Notes under the pieces: model-generated
The model's database searches: none
Told to the model about the DNA's origin: nothing
The model's input: only the letters and a program-made list of their open reading frames with translations
Assembly (NCBI RefSeq): GCF_030546645.1
Contig: NZ_JAUOTO010000002.1
Coordinates: 682,001 to 746,000, forward strand
Reading direction: 5' to 3'
DNA: 64,000 bases
Source of the DNA: Flavitalea plasmicola
Lineage (GTDB): Bacteria; Bacteroidota; Bacteroidia; Chitinophagales; Chitinophagaceae
Program-made: the position numbers and the translations under genes
Shown: positions 49,429 to 58,097 of the stretch, in pieces
Layout of the letters: each line of letters opens with the position of its first letter
How positions within the stretch are numbered: position 1 is the stretch's first letter

Positions 49429-52400
49429 ATGCGTATCTATGCTGCCATTATTATGGTTTTTCTCATGCATGTCAGCTCCTCCGCAGATGCCCAGGCGACT
49501 TTCGATTGCCATGAAAAAAATATAACAGTCCGGAAAATCATCGATATCATCCGGCAGCAGACAGGGTACTTTTGCTTTTTCCAAAACGAATCCAGGCTCA
49601 TGGAGAGGAAAGTAACGGTGGATATACACCAAATGACCGTGGAAAATTTCCTGAAGATCTATTTTGGGGTGGGCCCCGGAGATTATACGCTGGAAGGGAA
49701 AACTTATGTGATCAAAAGGAAGAATCGCACAGCATCCGGGTTCTTCAGGAATGTTGCTTCGGATACACTGATTGGTCTGCGGGGGAGGATCACGGATATG
49801 AAGGGCGATCCCCTCGCCGGCGTCACCATTGTTGTCGAAGGGACAAAGGAAATGACATTGACGGATTCCACCGGAGATTTTGGGCTCCGGGTTGATCCGG
49901 ATGCGGTGCTGTTGTGCCGCCATGTCAGCATGGACCCGTTGCGCGTTGAGACAGCGGGCAGGAGCTCCCTTCACCTGCGGATGAAAGAAAAGCCCGCGGA
50001 GCTGCAGCATTACAATGTAGTTGCTCCCGTTAGCAATGGCTATCAACGGATACCGAAAGAACGGGCCACCGGCTCTTTTGGCTATATCGACCGGCAACTG
50101 CTAAACCGGACCGTATCCACCGGCGTGACGGACCGGATAGAGAACCTCCTGCCCGGCATGTTGTCCAATCATGGGCAATCCTCCGATGGAACGCCCATCC
50201 GCGAAAAGTTCCTGGTCAGGGGACGCAGCACGCTTTATGCGAATGCGGCCCCGCTGATCGTGCTGGATAATTTTCCGTATGATGGCGACCTGGATAATAT
50301 CAACCCTAGCGACATCGAAAGTATCTCGGTATTAAAAGATGGCGCCGCCGCATCTATCTGGGGCGTCCGGGCCAGCAACGGGGTCATTGTGGTCAACACC
50401 CGCAGGGGAAAGGTCGATGACAGCGCCGGTTCTTTCAGGACGCCCCGACCCGTGTTCAGCTATACCAGCTCGGTCACGTTGCAGTCGAAGCCCGACCTGT
50501 ACAATGTATCTAATATTTCCAGCGCCGACTTTATAGAATGGGAGAAAGACCTTTATGGACGGGGATATTTTACTCCAGACAATACTACCCCGTTCACCCC
50601 CGTGGTGGAAAAGCTCTCACAAGGGCAGCAGGATGGTATCGAAGCCATGAAGGGACAGGATATCCGCAGGGACCTCCGTAAATATCTCTATCGCGGCGGC
50701 GTCAGCCAGCAGCATTTCATCCAGGCCTCGGCCAGCACGGAAAATGCAGGCTATTATCTTTCGGCCGGCTGGGACCACAATGCTTTGAACCTGACGGGAT
50801 CCTCCTTTGACCGGGTGTCCCTGCGCCTGCAAAATATCCTAAGGGTCAGCGCTCCCTTGTATTTAGACGCGGGTGTAAACTTTATCCATACTACCAGCCG
50901 GCACGACGGTAATCCCGGATATAACTACCGGAGCACGCATGCAAACAGAGGTTTTTATCCCTATGCCCAATTGGCCGACGCGCAAGGCCATCCCCTTCCA
51001 TTGTCCTTGGACTATGGACCCGATTATCTCCAGGCAGCGTCCCAGCTGGGTTTCCCGGATTGGAGCTATGTACCCCTGAAAGACCGGCAGGCATCTGAAC
51101 ACACTAATAAGCTCCATGACCTCCTCATCAACCTGGGCGCTCACTATACATTTAGTCCTTCACTGAACCTGGAGCTGAAATATCAATATCAGAATGGAGG
51201 TGCAGCGGGAAGCAACCTGTATGGCGGTGATTCTTATTACAGCAGGGACCTGATCAACAGCTATGTCCAGGTGGACCCTGTCACGCATGGCCTGACTTAC
51301 CCGATCCGGCAAGGCGGGATCCTGGATCTCAGCAACCAGGAGACGAATGCTCATCAGGGAAGGCTGCAGGTGAATTACAATCATACCTGGTCCCGTCGCA
51401 ATACGCTGACGGCCATTGCCGGCTATGAGATCAGGAGCCTGGTGACCACAGGGCGTTCGGACAGGCAATATGGATACAATCCCGAGAATGGCTCCTATTA
51501 TTCCTCCATCGACTACGACTCCAGCTACACCGGCTGGCAAATGTTCAGCCCGGCCCCTATCCCCGGCCATGCACCGTCCACGAAGCTGGTGGATCATTTC
51601 ATCAGCTATTACGCAAATGCCTCTTATACTTTCCATAATCTATATACGCTGTCGGCCAGCGCGAGGGAAGATGTAGCCAACCTTTTCGGCGTGAAGACCA
51701 ACCAGAAAGGAGTGCCCCTTTGGTCGGCAGGCGTCGCCTGGCAGATCAACAACGAATCATTTTATCATCTGGCGGCATTGTCCTACCTGAGACTGCGGGC
51801 TACTTATGGCCGCAGCGGCAATATATCGCGGCTGGCTTCCGCCTATACCACCGCCACCTATGCACAGGGAGGGATCACCGGCACGCCGTATACCATCGGG
51901 TATATACAGGGACTCCCCAACCCCCATCTCCGATGGGAACAGGTGGGCGCCATGAGCGTTGGATTGGATTTTGCCGGCAGGAAGCGACTCATCTCGGGCA
52001 GTGTGGAATACTACCGGAAGAAGGCCGCAGATCTGATGGCGCCTGCCGCCGGCGATCCGACGCTGGGGCTCATCCAAAACCCCGGCGTGCCGGGTTTCTA
52101 CTATGGCAATACCGCCTCCATGCAGGGAACGGGCATCGATCTGCAATTGGAGACGCACAATCTGAACGGAATATTGAAATGGACGACGAATTTTATTTTC
52201 AGCAGGGCTGTGTCGAATGTAAAAAGATACCTGCTGCCTGTCGCTGCCGGTAAGAAATACCTGGATCCGAACGTCATCAGTCCACGTGAAGGCCAGCCTT
52301 TATATGCCATCTACAGCTTCAGATGGATGGGGCTTGACCCGGCCACCGGCGACCCCCTGGGCTATTATAATGGAAAGGCCAGCAAGGATTGGGCGTCGAT

Positions 52401-52929
52401 CTATAATAATACGAACATCGATAGCATGATCTATCATGGTCCCTCCCAGCCCTCCATTTTCGGGGCGATGAGAAATACGTTCCGCTGGCGGTCCTTCACG
52501 GCTTCGTGTAACATCAGCTATAAGCTGGGTTATTATTTCAGGCGGCCTTCCATTAGCTACACGGGCCTTTTCAACACCTGGGTAGGCCATGGCGATTATG
52601 CGCGCCGCTGGCAGCATCCGGGGGACGAGCGCACTACCTACGTGCCGTCCACAGGATATCCCGGCAGCAACTTCAGGGACCTTTTCTATGGCAACTCAAG
52701 CACCCTGGTGGAAAGGGCCGATCATATCCGGCTGGAGGATATCCAGCTCAGCTATGACTTTGACAAAACGCAGCATGCGTGGCTGCCATTTGGCAATCTC
52801 CGGCTTTACGGCTATGTCTCCAACCTGGGCTTGCTGTGGAGGGCCAATCATTCGGGGATCGATCCCTATTATATCAATATACCGAAGGAAGGGCGCCGGT
52901 GTTCGGTGGGTGTAAATGTTAATTTTTAA
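49429..52929 (+). CDS. SusC/RagA TonB-dependent receptor with STN signalling domain
   Basis: A 1166-residue outer-membrane receptor. After the signal peptide (about residues 1-22) comes an STN domain (residues 25-98: ITVRKIIDIIRQQTGYFCFF, KVTVDIHQMTVENFLKIYF), which signals to a FecR protein in the periplasm. A CarboxypepD_reg domain follows (GLRGRITDMKGDPLAGVTIV), then the plug (VRGRSTLYANAAPLIVLDN, IESISVLKDGAAASIWGVRA) and a barrel ending in VGVNVNF. The STN domain and the adjacent FecR fusion make this a transducing receptor. The SusD gene follows after 9 bases. Confidence 0.95.
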   Translation: MRIYAAIIMVFLMHVSSSADAQATFDCHEKNITVRKIIDIIRQQTGYFCFFQNESRLMERKVTVDIHQMTVENFLKIYFGVGPGDYTLEGKTYVIKRKNRTASGFFRNVASDTLIGLRGRITDMKGDPLAGVTIVVEGTKEMTLTDSTGDFGLRVDPDAVLLCRHVSMDPLRVETAGRSSLHLRMKEKPAELQHYNVVAPVSNGYQRIPKERATGSFGYIDRQLLNRTVSTGVTDRIENLLPGMLSNHGQSSDGTPIREKFLVRGRSTLYANAAPLIVLDNFPYDGDLDNINPSDIESISVLKDGAAASIWGVRASNGVIVVNTRRGKVDDSAGSFRTPRPVFSYTSSVTLQSKPDLYNVSNISSADFIEWEKDLYGRGYFTPDNTTPFTPVVEKLSQGQQDGIEAMKGQDIRRDLRKYLYRGGVSQQHFIQASASTENAGYYLSAGWDHNALNLTGSSFDRVSLRLQNILRVSAPLYLDAGVNFIHTTSRHDGNPGYNYRSTHANRGFYPYAQLADAQGHPLPLSLDYGPDYLQAASQLGFPDWSYVPLKDRQASEHTNKLHDLLINLGAHYTFSPSLNLELKYQYQNGGAAGSNLYGGDSYYSRDLINSYVQVDPVTHGLTYPIRQGGILDLSNQETNAHQGRLQVNYNHTWSRRNTLTAIAGYEIRSLVTTGRSDRQYGYNPENGSYYSSIDYDSSYTGWQMFSPAPIPGHAPSTKLVDHFISYYANASYTFHNLYTLSASAREDVANLFGVKTNQKGVPLWSAGVAWQINNESFYHLAALSYLRLRATYGRSGNISRLASAYTTATYAQGGITGTPYTIGYIQGLPNPHLRWEQVGAMSVGLDFAGRKRLISGSVEYYRKKAADLMAPAAGDPTLGLIQNPGVPGFYYGNTASMQGTGIDLQLETHNLNGILKWTTNFIFSRAVSNVKRYLLPVAAGKKYLDPNVISPREGQPLYAIYSFRWMGLDPATGDPLGYYNGKASKDWASIYNNTNIDSMIYHGPSQPSIFGAMRNTFRWRSFTASCNISYKLGYYFRRPSISYTGLFNTWVGHGDYARRWQHPGDERTTYVPSTGYPGSNFRDLFYGNSSTLVERADHIRLEDIQLSYDFDKTQHAWLPFGNLRLYGYVSNLGLLWRANHSGIDPYYINIPKEGRRCSVGVNVNF

Positions 52930-52938
52930 TTTCTTATC

Positions 52939-54312
52939 ATGGATCCACGTCAGCTGTTGCGTTTGGTTGTCCTGCAGGCCCTCCTCTGTGGCGCCTGTAA
53001 GAAAGGGGCCTTCCTGGACACGCATCCGGATCAGTCTATCGCCGTGCCGTCCACCATTGCCGACTGCCAGGCGCTGCTGGACAACGATGTGGTGATGAAC
53101 GGGTATGGCGGGCTGGGTTATCCTAGCCTGGGAGAGACGGGTTCCGACGACTATTATGTGACGGGGCCGCAGTATGGACAATACAAGACAATCGACCAGC
53201 GGGCCGTCGTCTGGGCCACCGACATCTATACGGATGAAGAGGTAAATGACTGGGACCTTCCTTACAGGACCGTCCTTTATGCCAATGTGGCATTGGAAGG
53301 ACTGAAAGCCATCCATCCCTCACCCGACGCACAGGCGGCCTGGAATAATGTCCAGGGGAGCGCCTTGTTCTTCCGGGCCTTTGCCTATTACCAGCTGGCA
53401 CAGGTGTTCTCGCCCGTCTATGACAGCGGCACAGCAATGCAGGCCCTGGGACTTCCCCTGAGAAAATCTACGGATGTGAACGAAAAATTCACCCGGGCTT
53501 CCGTACAGGAAACCTATGACCAGGTGATCAATGACCTGGTTGCGGCGTCCACCTTATTGCCGGACACGACCCGGTACGCTACCCGGCCTTCCAGGCTGGC
53601 CGTCTATGCGTTGCTGGCCAGGGTCTACCTCAGCGCAGGCGCCTGGACCAAGGCGCTGCAGTATGCCGGCTCGTGCCTGGAAATACGGCCTGTCTTACAG
53701 GATTATAATACTTTGGACGCCCATAATCCGCTGCCTTTTACCCGAAGCAACCCGGAAGTGATCTTCGGCGCGACCTATACTTCCAGCGGTCCTTCCGTCG
53801 CCGGGCGAAGCTTGACGGACAGCGTTCTCTTCGCCAGTTATGGGGCCAATGACCTGCGGAAAGCCCTCTTCTTCGAGAGCGGCCGTTACTTCTTCGGGTG
53901 GTATGACGAGAGCGCCTATGCTTTTTGCGGCCTTGCCACCGATGAAGTGTATCTCACCCGGGCAGAATGCTTTGCAAGGACCGGGGATGTGCCTTCCGCC
54001 ATGGCGGACCTCAACCATCTCCTGGAGACACGATGGATGAGCGGTACATTTGTACCGCATACGGCCGTCGATGCTGCAGATGCGCTTCAACAGGTGCTGC
54101 AGGAAAGAAGAAAGGAGCTGCTTTACCGCGGTCTCCGGTGGACGGACCTGCGCCGGCTGAACAAGGACACAGCCATGGCCATCACCCTCACCCGTACTGT
54201 GAACGGCACGGCCTATACGCTTCCGCCTAATGATCCACGCTACGTCTATGCCATTCCCCGCAAGGTGCTGGACCTTAATCCGCAGATGCAGCAGAACATC
54301 CGAATCCGATAG
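52939..54312 (+). CDS. SusD/RagB-family nutrient-binding lipoprotein
   Basis: A 457-residue surface lipoprotein with a short signal peptide and cysteines at 17 and 20 (LLCGACKK); Cys 20 is the likelier lipidation site. The SusD fold shows SALFFRAFAYYQLAQVFSPV, AVYALLARVYLSAGAWTKAL and ERRKELLYRGLRWTDLRRL. It is the binding partner of the receptor just upstream. The substrate is not inferable: no hydrolase or protease gene lies in the unit. Its stop lies one base from the stop of the convergent DUF6520 gene. Confidence 0.94.
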   Translation: MDPRQLLRLVVLQALLCGACKKGAFLDTHPDQSIAVPSTIADCQALLDNDVVMNGYGGLGYPSLGETGSDDYYVTGPQYGQYKTIDQRAVVWATDIYTDEEVNDWDLPYRTVLYANVALEGLKAIHPSPDAQAAWNNVQGSALFFRAFAYYQLAQVFSPVYDSGTAMQALGLPLRKSTDVNEKFTRASVQETYDQVINDLVAASTLLPDTTRYATRPSRLAVYALLARVYLSAGAWTKALQYAGSCLEIRPVLQDYNTLDAHNPLPFTRSNPEVIFGATYTSSGPSVAGRSLTDSVLFASYGANDLRKALFFESGRYFFGWYDESAYAFCGLATDEVYLTRAECFARTGDVPSAMADLNHLLETRWMSGTFVPHTAVDAADALQQVLQERRKELLYRGLRWTDLRRLNKDTAMAITLTRTVNGTAYTLPPNDPRYVYAIPRKVLDLNPQMQQNIRIR

Positions 54313-54313
54313 T

Positions 54314-54613
54314 TCATAGCAGATAATAATGCATGGTCACCAGGTAGCCGGCTGCATGGTACCCATATTCATCATGTGTATAGGACGTATAAGCGCCTAC
54401 GCAATAAGCGCCCAGTCCGATGAAGCTGCACCAGTACGGATCATTCGACTGGTAGATCAGATGAGACATTGTCTGCGGTTCGCCGCCGGCATCCAGCTGG
54501 AACCAGTAGTAGGTGCCGAACTTTGCATCCTTCTTCGTTTCGACATGCGTGGTGTAGGCAGAGAGAGAGAGGGCCAGGACGACCACTACCAGGCCAAGGA
54601 TTCTAGGTTTCAT
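54314..54613 (-). CDS. Small secreted DUF6520-like protein
   Basis: A 99-residue protein with an N-terminal signal-like helix (RILGLVVVVLALSLSAYTT) and a Tyr/Gly-rich mature part: GTYYWFQLDAGGEPQTMSHL, then a pair of cysteines in YWCSFIGLGAYC. The organisation matches the DUF6520 family of Bacteroidota, which is typically found beside MauE/DoxX-like membrane proteins as here. It overlaps the upstream gene by 11 bases. Function is unknown; cysteine-based maturation by the neighbour is plausible. Confidence 0.75.
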   Translation of the reverse strand: MKPRILGLVVVVLALSLSAYTTHVETKKDAKFGTYYWFQLDAGGEPQTMSHLIYQSNDPYWCSFIGLGAYCVGAYTSYTHDEYGYHAAGYLVTMHYYLL

Positions 54614-55037
54614 AAAACTTTATTTTAGGTGGTGAGTAAACTAATCCGGCGATGGTGATGCCGATGAAAGCCAGGTTGAATACCAGGTGCTGCCGCCACG
54701 TCATCCATCCAACGACGCCACCGCAGGAGCAAGGCAGGTGTTTTCCGGATCCCAGCATCAACGAGATATACGAAGTGAAGAGCACCATCAGCGCGAGCGA
54801 GACATAAAATCCTATTCTTCTTACCGGTCTTGCCAGCAGCAAGCCCGCCGCCGCCAGCTCCAGGGCGGGCACTGCCCAAACCAGGGTCGTGGCAACGTGC
54901 TGAATCCAGGGAAACCTATCCAACTGGAACTGGAAGAGGTTGAATTGGAAAAGTTTCGCGGTAGCCGTATAGACGAACAAGAAAACAAGGCTGTATGCGC
55001 AGACATCCGCGATCCATTTTCGACACGTAGGTTGCAT
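54603..55037 (-). CDS. MauE/DoxX-like redox-associated membrane protein
   Basis: A 144-residue inner-membrane protein with four transmembrane helices (YSLVFLFVYTATAKLF, LVWAVPALELAAAGLLLA, FYVSLALMVLFTSYISLML and VFNLAFIGITIAGLVY). A cysteine pair lies in HLPCSCGGVVGWMTW, characteristic of MauE-type proteins that support disulfide chemistry. It is upstream of, and overlaps, the DUF6520-like gene. Its regulator may be the AraC gene just upstream on the same strand, 16 bases away. Confidence 0.88.
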   Translation of the reverse strand: MQPTCRKWIADVCAYSLVFLFVYTATAKLFQFNLFQFQLDRFPWIQHVATTLVWAVPALELAAAGLLLARPVRRIGFYVSLALMVLFTSYISLMLGSGKHLPCSCGGVVGWMTWRQHLVFNLAFIGITIAGLVYSPPKIKFYET

Positions 55038-55053
55038 CGGTTTAAGATTTCGA

Positions 55054-55512
55054 TCAAAAAGTTACGTCACAGCACAACCGTATTCCAAATCCGCCGGTGT
55101 AACTTTCGGCAGCATAAGTGTTACTTTTGACCGCACCCTTCCTGTAGGTGGCCGGGGAAAGCTGCCGCCAGCCCTTAAATGCCTTATTGAAGCTGCGGAC
55201 TTTCTTATAGCCGCATTCCACGGCCACGAACTTCACCGGATGGTCTGTTTCGCGCAGGAGGGCCTCCGCTTTTTCCATGCGGCTTTGCAAGAGGAAAGCG
55301 TGCAGCGGCAGGCCGCTGTATTCGCGGAAGTTCTTTTGCAGTGAAGTCTTGTTGGTGTTGAATTCCCGGCAGAGCGCGGCAACGGGAAGCTTACGATGGA
55401 GATTGCTGTCAATGTAGGCTCTTACCTGCAATAGCAGGGCGGCATCCTTGCGGTGCATAAGAGAAGGTTTAATGATTAATAACGCGATCTTTTTATGACA
55501 AGGGAACGTCAA
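55054..55512 (-). CDS. AraC-family transcriptional regulator
   Basis: A 152-residue protein consisting mainly of an AraC DNA-binding domain. First helix-turn-helix: LPVAALCREFNTNKTSLQKN with FREYSGLPLHAFLLQSRM. Second: VKFVAVECGYKKVRSFNKAF and WRQLSPATYRKGA. No sensor domain precedes it. Translation may begin at 55458 (MHRKDAALLLQ), which would remove 18 residues. It is likely co-transcribed with the MauE and DUF6520 genes and may regulate them. Confidence 0.9.
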   Translation of the reverse strand: MTFPCHKKIALLIIKPSLMHRKDAALLLQVRAYIDSNLHRKLPVAALCREFNTNKTSLQKNFREYSGLPLHAFLLQSRMEKAEALLRETDHPVKFVAVECGYKKVRSFNKAFKGWRQLSPATYRKGAVKSNTYAAESYTGGFGIRLCCDVTF

Positions 55513-55553
55513 CGTAGTCTCAGAAGAGGTGATCTTGCAGGGGATATATAGAC

Positions 55554-55570
55554 CATACGAATTGCGTATG
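55554..55570. promoter_or_regulatory. Inverted repeat in the araC-arsR intergenic region
   Basis: CATACG and CGTATG flank 5 bases, about 40 bases before the AraC gene start. It is a possible operator for that gene. Confidence 0.3.
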
Positions 55571-55715
55571 CAGGGAATCCTTTACAAAAGTTAAGGTTTA
55601 TATTTTATTCCCTACCGGGTAAATGGGGGTCTATACGTATTTTCATGTATGGGCTGCCTAAAGGGAAGGACTAAAGAGAAAATTTTTCAGGGTTATTGGT
55701 TTATTCAGCACATTT

Positions 55716-55733
55716 ATCGTAATATTGCAATGA
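55716..55733. promoter_or_regulatory. Candidate ArsR operator, copy 1
   Basis: ATCGTAATATTGCAATGA lies 12 bases before the arsR ATG and closely matches a second copy before arsM. It contains the palindrome ATTGCAAT. Confidence 0.5.
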
Positions 55734-55744
55734 AACAATGAAAC

Positions 55745-56077
55745 ATGGGACTGACCAAATCGGAAATATTCAGTGATAAGCAGAACAGGCTGGCCGGCAT
55801 GATGAAGGCGCTGGCGCATCCGGCCAGGCTCGCTATCATTCAGCATCTGATCAAGACCAATGCCTGCATCTGCGGCGATCTGGTGGATGAACTGGGTCTG
55901 GCGCAGCCGACCATATCCCAGCATTTGAAGGAATTGAAGAACGCCGGATTGATCCAGGGTACTATTGAAGGCACCAGCGTTTGCTATTGCATCGAACCGA
56001 AGGCCTGGAATTATTATCAGAAAGAGATCGGGGCGCTTTTTGCCGCTTATAAAGGCGGTGACAGCTGCTGCGGGTAA
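55745..56077 (+). CDS. arsR: ArsR-family arsenite-responsive repressor
   Basis: A 110-residue winged-helix repressor of the ArsR/SmtB family. The core is ALAHPARLAIIQHLIKTNAC, then ICGDLVDELGLAQPTISQHL (recognition helix) and LKNAGLIQGTIEGTSVCYCI. Cysteines near the DNA-binding region (CICGDL) and at the C-terminus (SCCG) could bind As(III). Loss of DNA binding upon arsenite would induce the operon. arsM follows after 53 bases with its own operator-like site, indicating auto-control and internal promotion. Confidence 0.93.
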   Translation: MGLTKSEIFSDKQNRLAGMMKALAHPARLAIIQHLIKTNACICGDLVDELGLAQPTISQHLKELKNAGLIQGTIEGTSVCYCIEPKAWNYYQKEIGALFAAYKGGDSCCG

Positions 56078-56094
56078 TTTTTTTGCATGAATTC

Positions 56095-56113
56095 ATCGCA
56101 ATATAGCAATATT
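56095..56113. promoter_or_regulatory. Candidate ArsR operator, copy 2
   Basis: ATCGCAATATAGCAATATT lies between arsR and arsM and shares most positions with the copy before arsR. The perfect palindrome ATGAATTCAT adjoins it on the left. Confidence 0.5.
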
Positions 56114-56130
56114 AAATTAAAACATTTACC

Positions 56131-56973
56131 ATGGCAACGAATGAAGAATTGAAGGATCTCGTCCGCCAAAAGTATAGCGAGATCGCCTTACAGGATAAAG
56201 AGACGAACCAGGCTTCCTGCTGCGGCTCAGGCTGCTGCTCAACCGAGGTCTACAATATCATGAGCGACGATTATGGCGCCCTGGAAGGTTACAATCCGGA
56301 TGCGGACCTTGGTCTTGGTTGTGGTCTGCCCACTCAATTCGCGCAGATCAAAAAGGGCGATGTGGTCATCGACCTGGGGTCGGGCGCCGGCAATGACTGT
56401 TTTATCGCAAGGGTGGAGACAGGGGAAGCTGGCAAAGTGATCGGGATCGACTTTACACCCGCCATGATCGACAAGGCTCGTCAAAATGCGGAAAGGCTGG
56501 GTTTCCATAATGTGGAGTTCCGGCAGGGTGATATTGAAAAAGTGCCGGTGACATCCAACATCGCCGATGTGGTCGTCAGCAATTGTGTATTGAACCTGGT
56601 GCCCGACAAGGACCAGGCCTTCAGGGAAATCAGCCGGATCCTGAAGCCGGGCGGGCATTTTAGCATCTCGGATGTGGTGTTGGCGGGTGATCTCCCCGGA
56701 ACTATCCGCAACGCGGCCGAAATGTATGCCGGCTGTGTGGCGGGCGCCTTGCAAAAAAAGGTTTACCTGGAGATCATTGCATCGAATGGATTCGTCAACA
56801 TAACGCTGCAAAAAGAGAAGCCCATCATCATTCCCGATGATATTTTGTCCAATTACCTGGGCGCCGAAGAGATAGCGCAGTTCAAGGTCTCCGGTGCGGG
56901 CATATACAGCATCACGGTATACGGAGAAAAACCGGCGGACGGGGCTTGCTGCGCCCCCGGCTGCTGCAGCTAG
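56131..56973 (+). CDS. arsM: Arsenite S-adenosylmethionine methyltransferase ArsM
   Basis: A 280-residue methyltransferase that converts arsenite to methylated arsenicals. The SAM motif is VVIDLGSGAGNDCFIARV. Conserved family cysteines are seen in LGLGCGLPTQ, VVSNCVLNLVPDK and MYAGCVAGAL. Two further Cys clusters (CCGSGCC near the start and CCAPGCC at the end) are typical of bacterial ArsM and may bind metal. It lies between arsR and the acr3 gene and is probably induced by arsenite. Confidence 0.95.
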   Translation: MATNEELKDLVRQKYSEIALQDKETNQASCCGSGCCSTEVYNIMSDDYGALEGYNPDADLGLGCGLPTQFAQIKKGDVVIDLGSGAGNDCFIARVETGEAGKVIGIDFTPAMIDKARQNAERLGFHNVEFRQGDIEKVPVTSNIADVVVSNCVLNLVPDKDQAFREISRILKPGGHFSISDVVLAGDLPGTIRNAAEMYAGCVAGALQKKVYLEIIASNGFVNITLQKEKPIIIPDDILSNYLGAEEIAQFKVSGAGIYSITVYGEKPADGACCAPGCCS

Positions 56974-56988
56974 TATAAATAATTCAAT

Positions 56989-58062
56989 ATGAGCGCAACT
57001 AATTGCAATCCTGCCCAAAGAAAGAAACTTAGTTTTTTAGATCGTTACCTGACCTTATGGATCTTTCTTGCCATGGCATCAGGCGTGGGCGTGGGATATT
57101 TCCGGCCGGACGCAGCCAACTTTATTCAATCATTCCAGTCCGGAACGACGAATGTGCCCATTGCCATCGGCCTTATCTTAATGATGTACCCGCCATTGGC
57201 CAAAGTAAAATATGAAGAGCTGGGCCGGGTCTTTACGAATACAAAGGTAGTAACGCTCTCCCTGGTCATGAATTGGATCATCGGTCCTGTGCTGATGTTC
57301 ACCTTGGCGATCACTTTTTTGAGGGACAAGCCGGAGTATATGGTGGGTCTGATCATGATCGGTCTGGCCCGCTGCATAGCCATGGTCATCGTGTGGAATG
57401 AGCTGGCGGAAGGCAACCGCGAATATGCGGCCGGGTTGGTGGCCCTGAACAGTATTTTCCAGGTCTTGTTTTACAGTGTATTCGCCTGGCTGTTCATAAC
57501 GGTGTTGCCACCCTATTTCGGTTTGAAGGGGCTGGCTATCCATATCAGCATCGGGCAGATAGCGCAAAGTGTCATGATCTATCTGGGCCTTCCCTTCTTC
57601 GCCGGGTTCATCAGCCGGAGCATCCTGATCAGGATCAAAGGAAAGGAATGGTATGAGCAACAATTCATTCCCCGCATCAGTCCTATTACCCTCGTTGCCC
57701 TGCTCTTCACCATTGTCGTCATGTTCAGCTTAAAAGGACAGCTCATCGTCGCCATCCCCTTCGACGTCGTAAGGATCGCGATCCCATTGGTCATTTATTT
57801 TGCGCTGATGTTCACCGTCACGTTCTTCTTTGGCAAGTCCCTGGGAGCTGATTATGCAGAAAGCGCGGCCCTGTCCTTTACTGCAGCAGGCAATAACTTC
57901 GAGTTGGCGATAGCCGTTGCGATCGGTGTATTTGGCATCAATTCGGGACAGGCTTTTGCAGGGGTCATTGGTCCATTGGTCGAAGTTCCAGCCCTGATCG
58001 CCCTGGTAAACCTGGCCTTTTGGCTGCGATCCAAATGGTTTGGGAAAACAGTGAGCGCTTAG
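56989..58062 (+). CDS. arsB: Acr3-family arsenite efflux transporter
   Basis: A 357-residue inner-membrane arsenite permease with about ten transmembrane helices. The start [19 protein letters not shown] is typical of Acr3. The essential cysteine lies in [19 protein letters not shown], and a helix pair follows with [19 protein letters not shown]. Later motifs include [17 protein letters not shown]. It exports As(III) using the proton motive force. It lies 15 bases after arsM and belongs to the ars operon. The symbol follows common usage; the protein is Acr3-type, not ArsB-type. Confidence 0.95.
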   Translation: MSATNCNPAQRKKLSFLDRYLTLWIFLAMASGVGVGYFRPDAANFIQSFQSGTTNVPIAIGLILMMYPPLAKVKYEELGRVFTNTKVVTLSLVMNWIIGPVLMFTLAITFLRDKPEYMVGLIMIGLARCIAMVIVWNELAEGNREYAAGLVALNSIFQVLFYSVFAWLFITVLPPYFGLKGLAIHISIGQIAQSVMIYLGLPFFAGFISRSILIRIKGKEWYEQQFIPRISPITLVALLFTIVVMFSLKGQLIVAIPFDVVRIAIPLVIYFALMFTVTFFFGKSLGADYAESAALSFTAAGNNFELAIAVAIGVFGINSGQAFAGVIGPLVEVPALIALVNLAFWLRSKWFGKTVSA

Positions 58063-58097
58063 TCATGTAAAAAATCCTTACAGCTAATATTTCGTTT

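Noticed and set aside
49300-50097. A 265-codon open frame antisense to the FecR-fusion and TonB-receptor genes
   Set aside because: It spans the junction of two well-supported plus-strand genes and encodes nothing recognisable.
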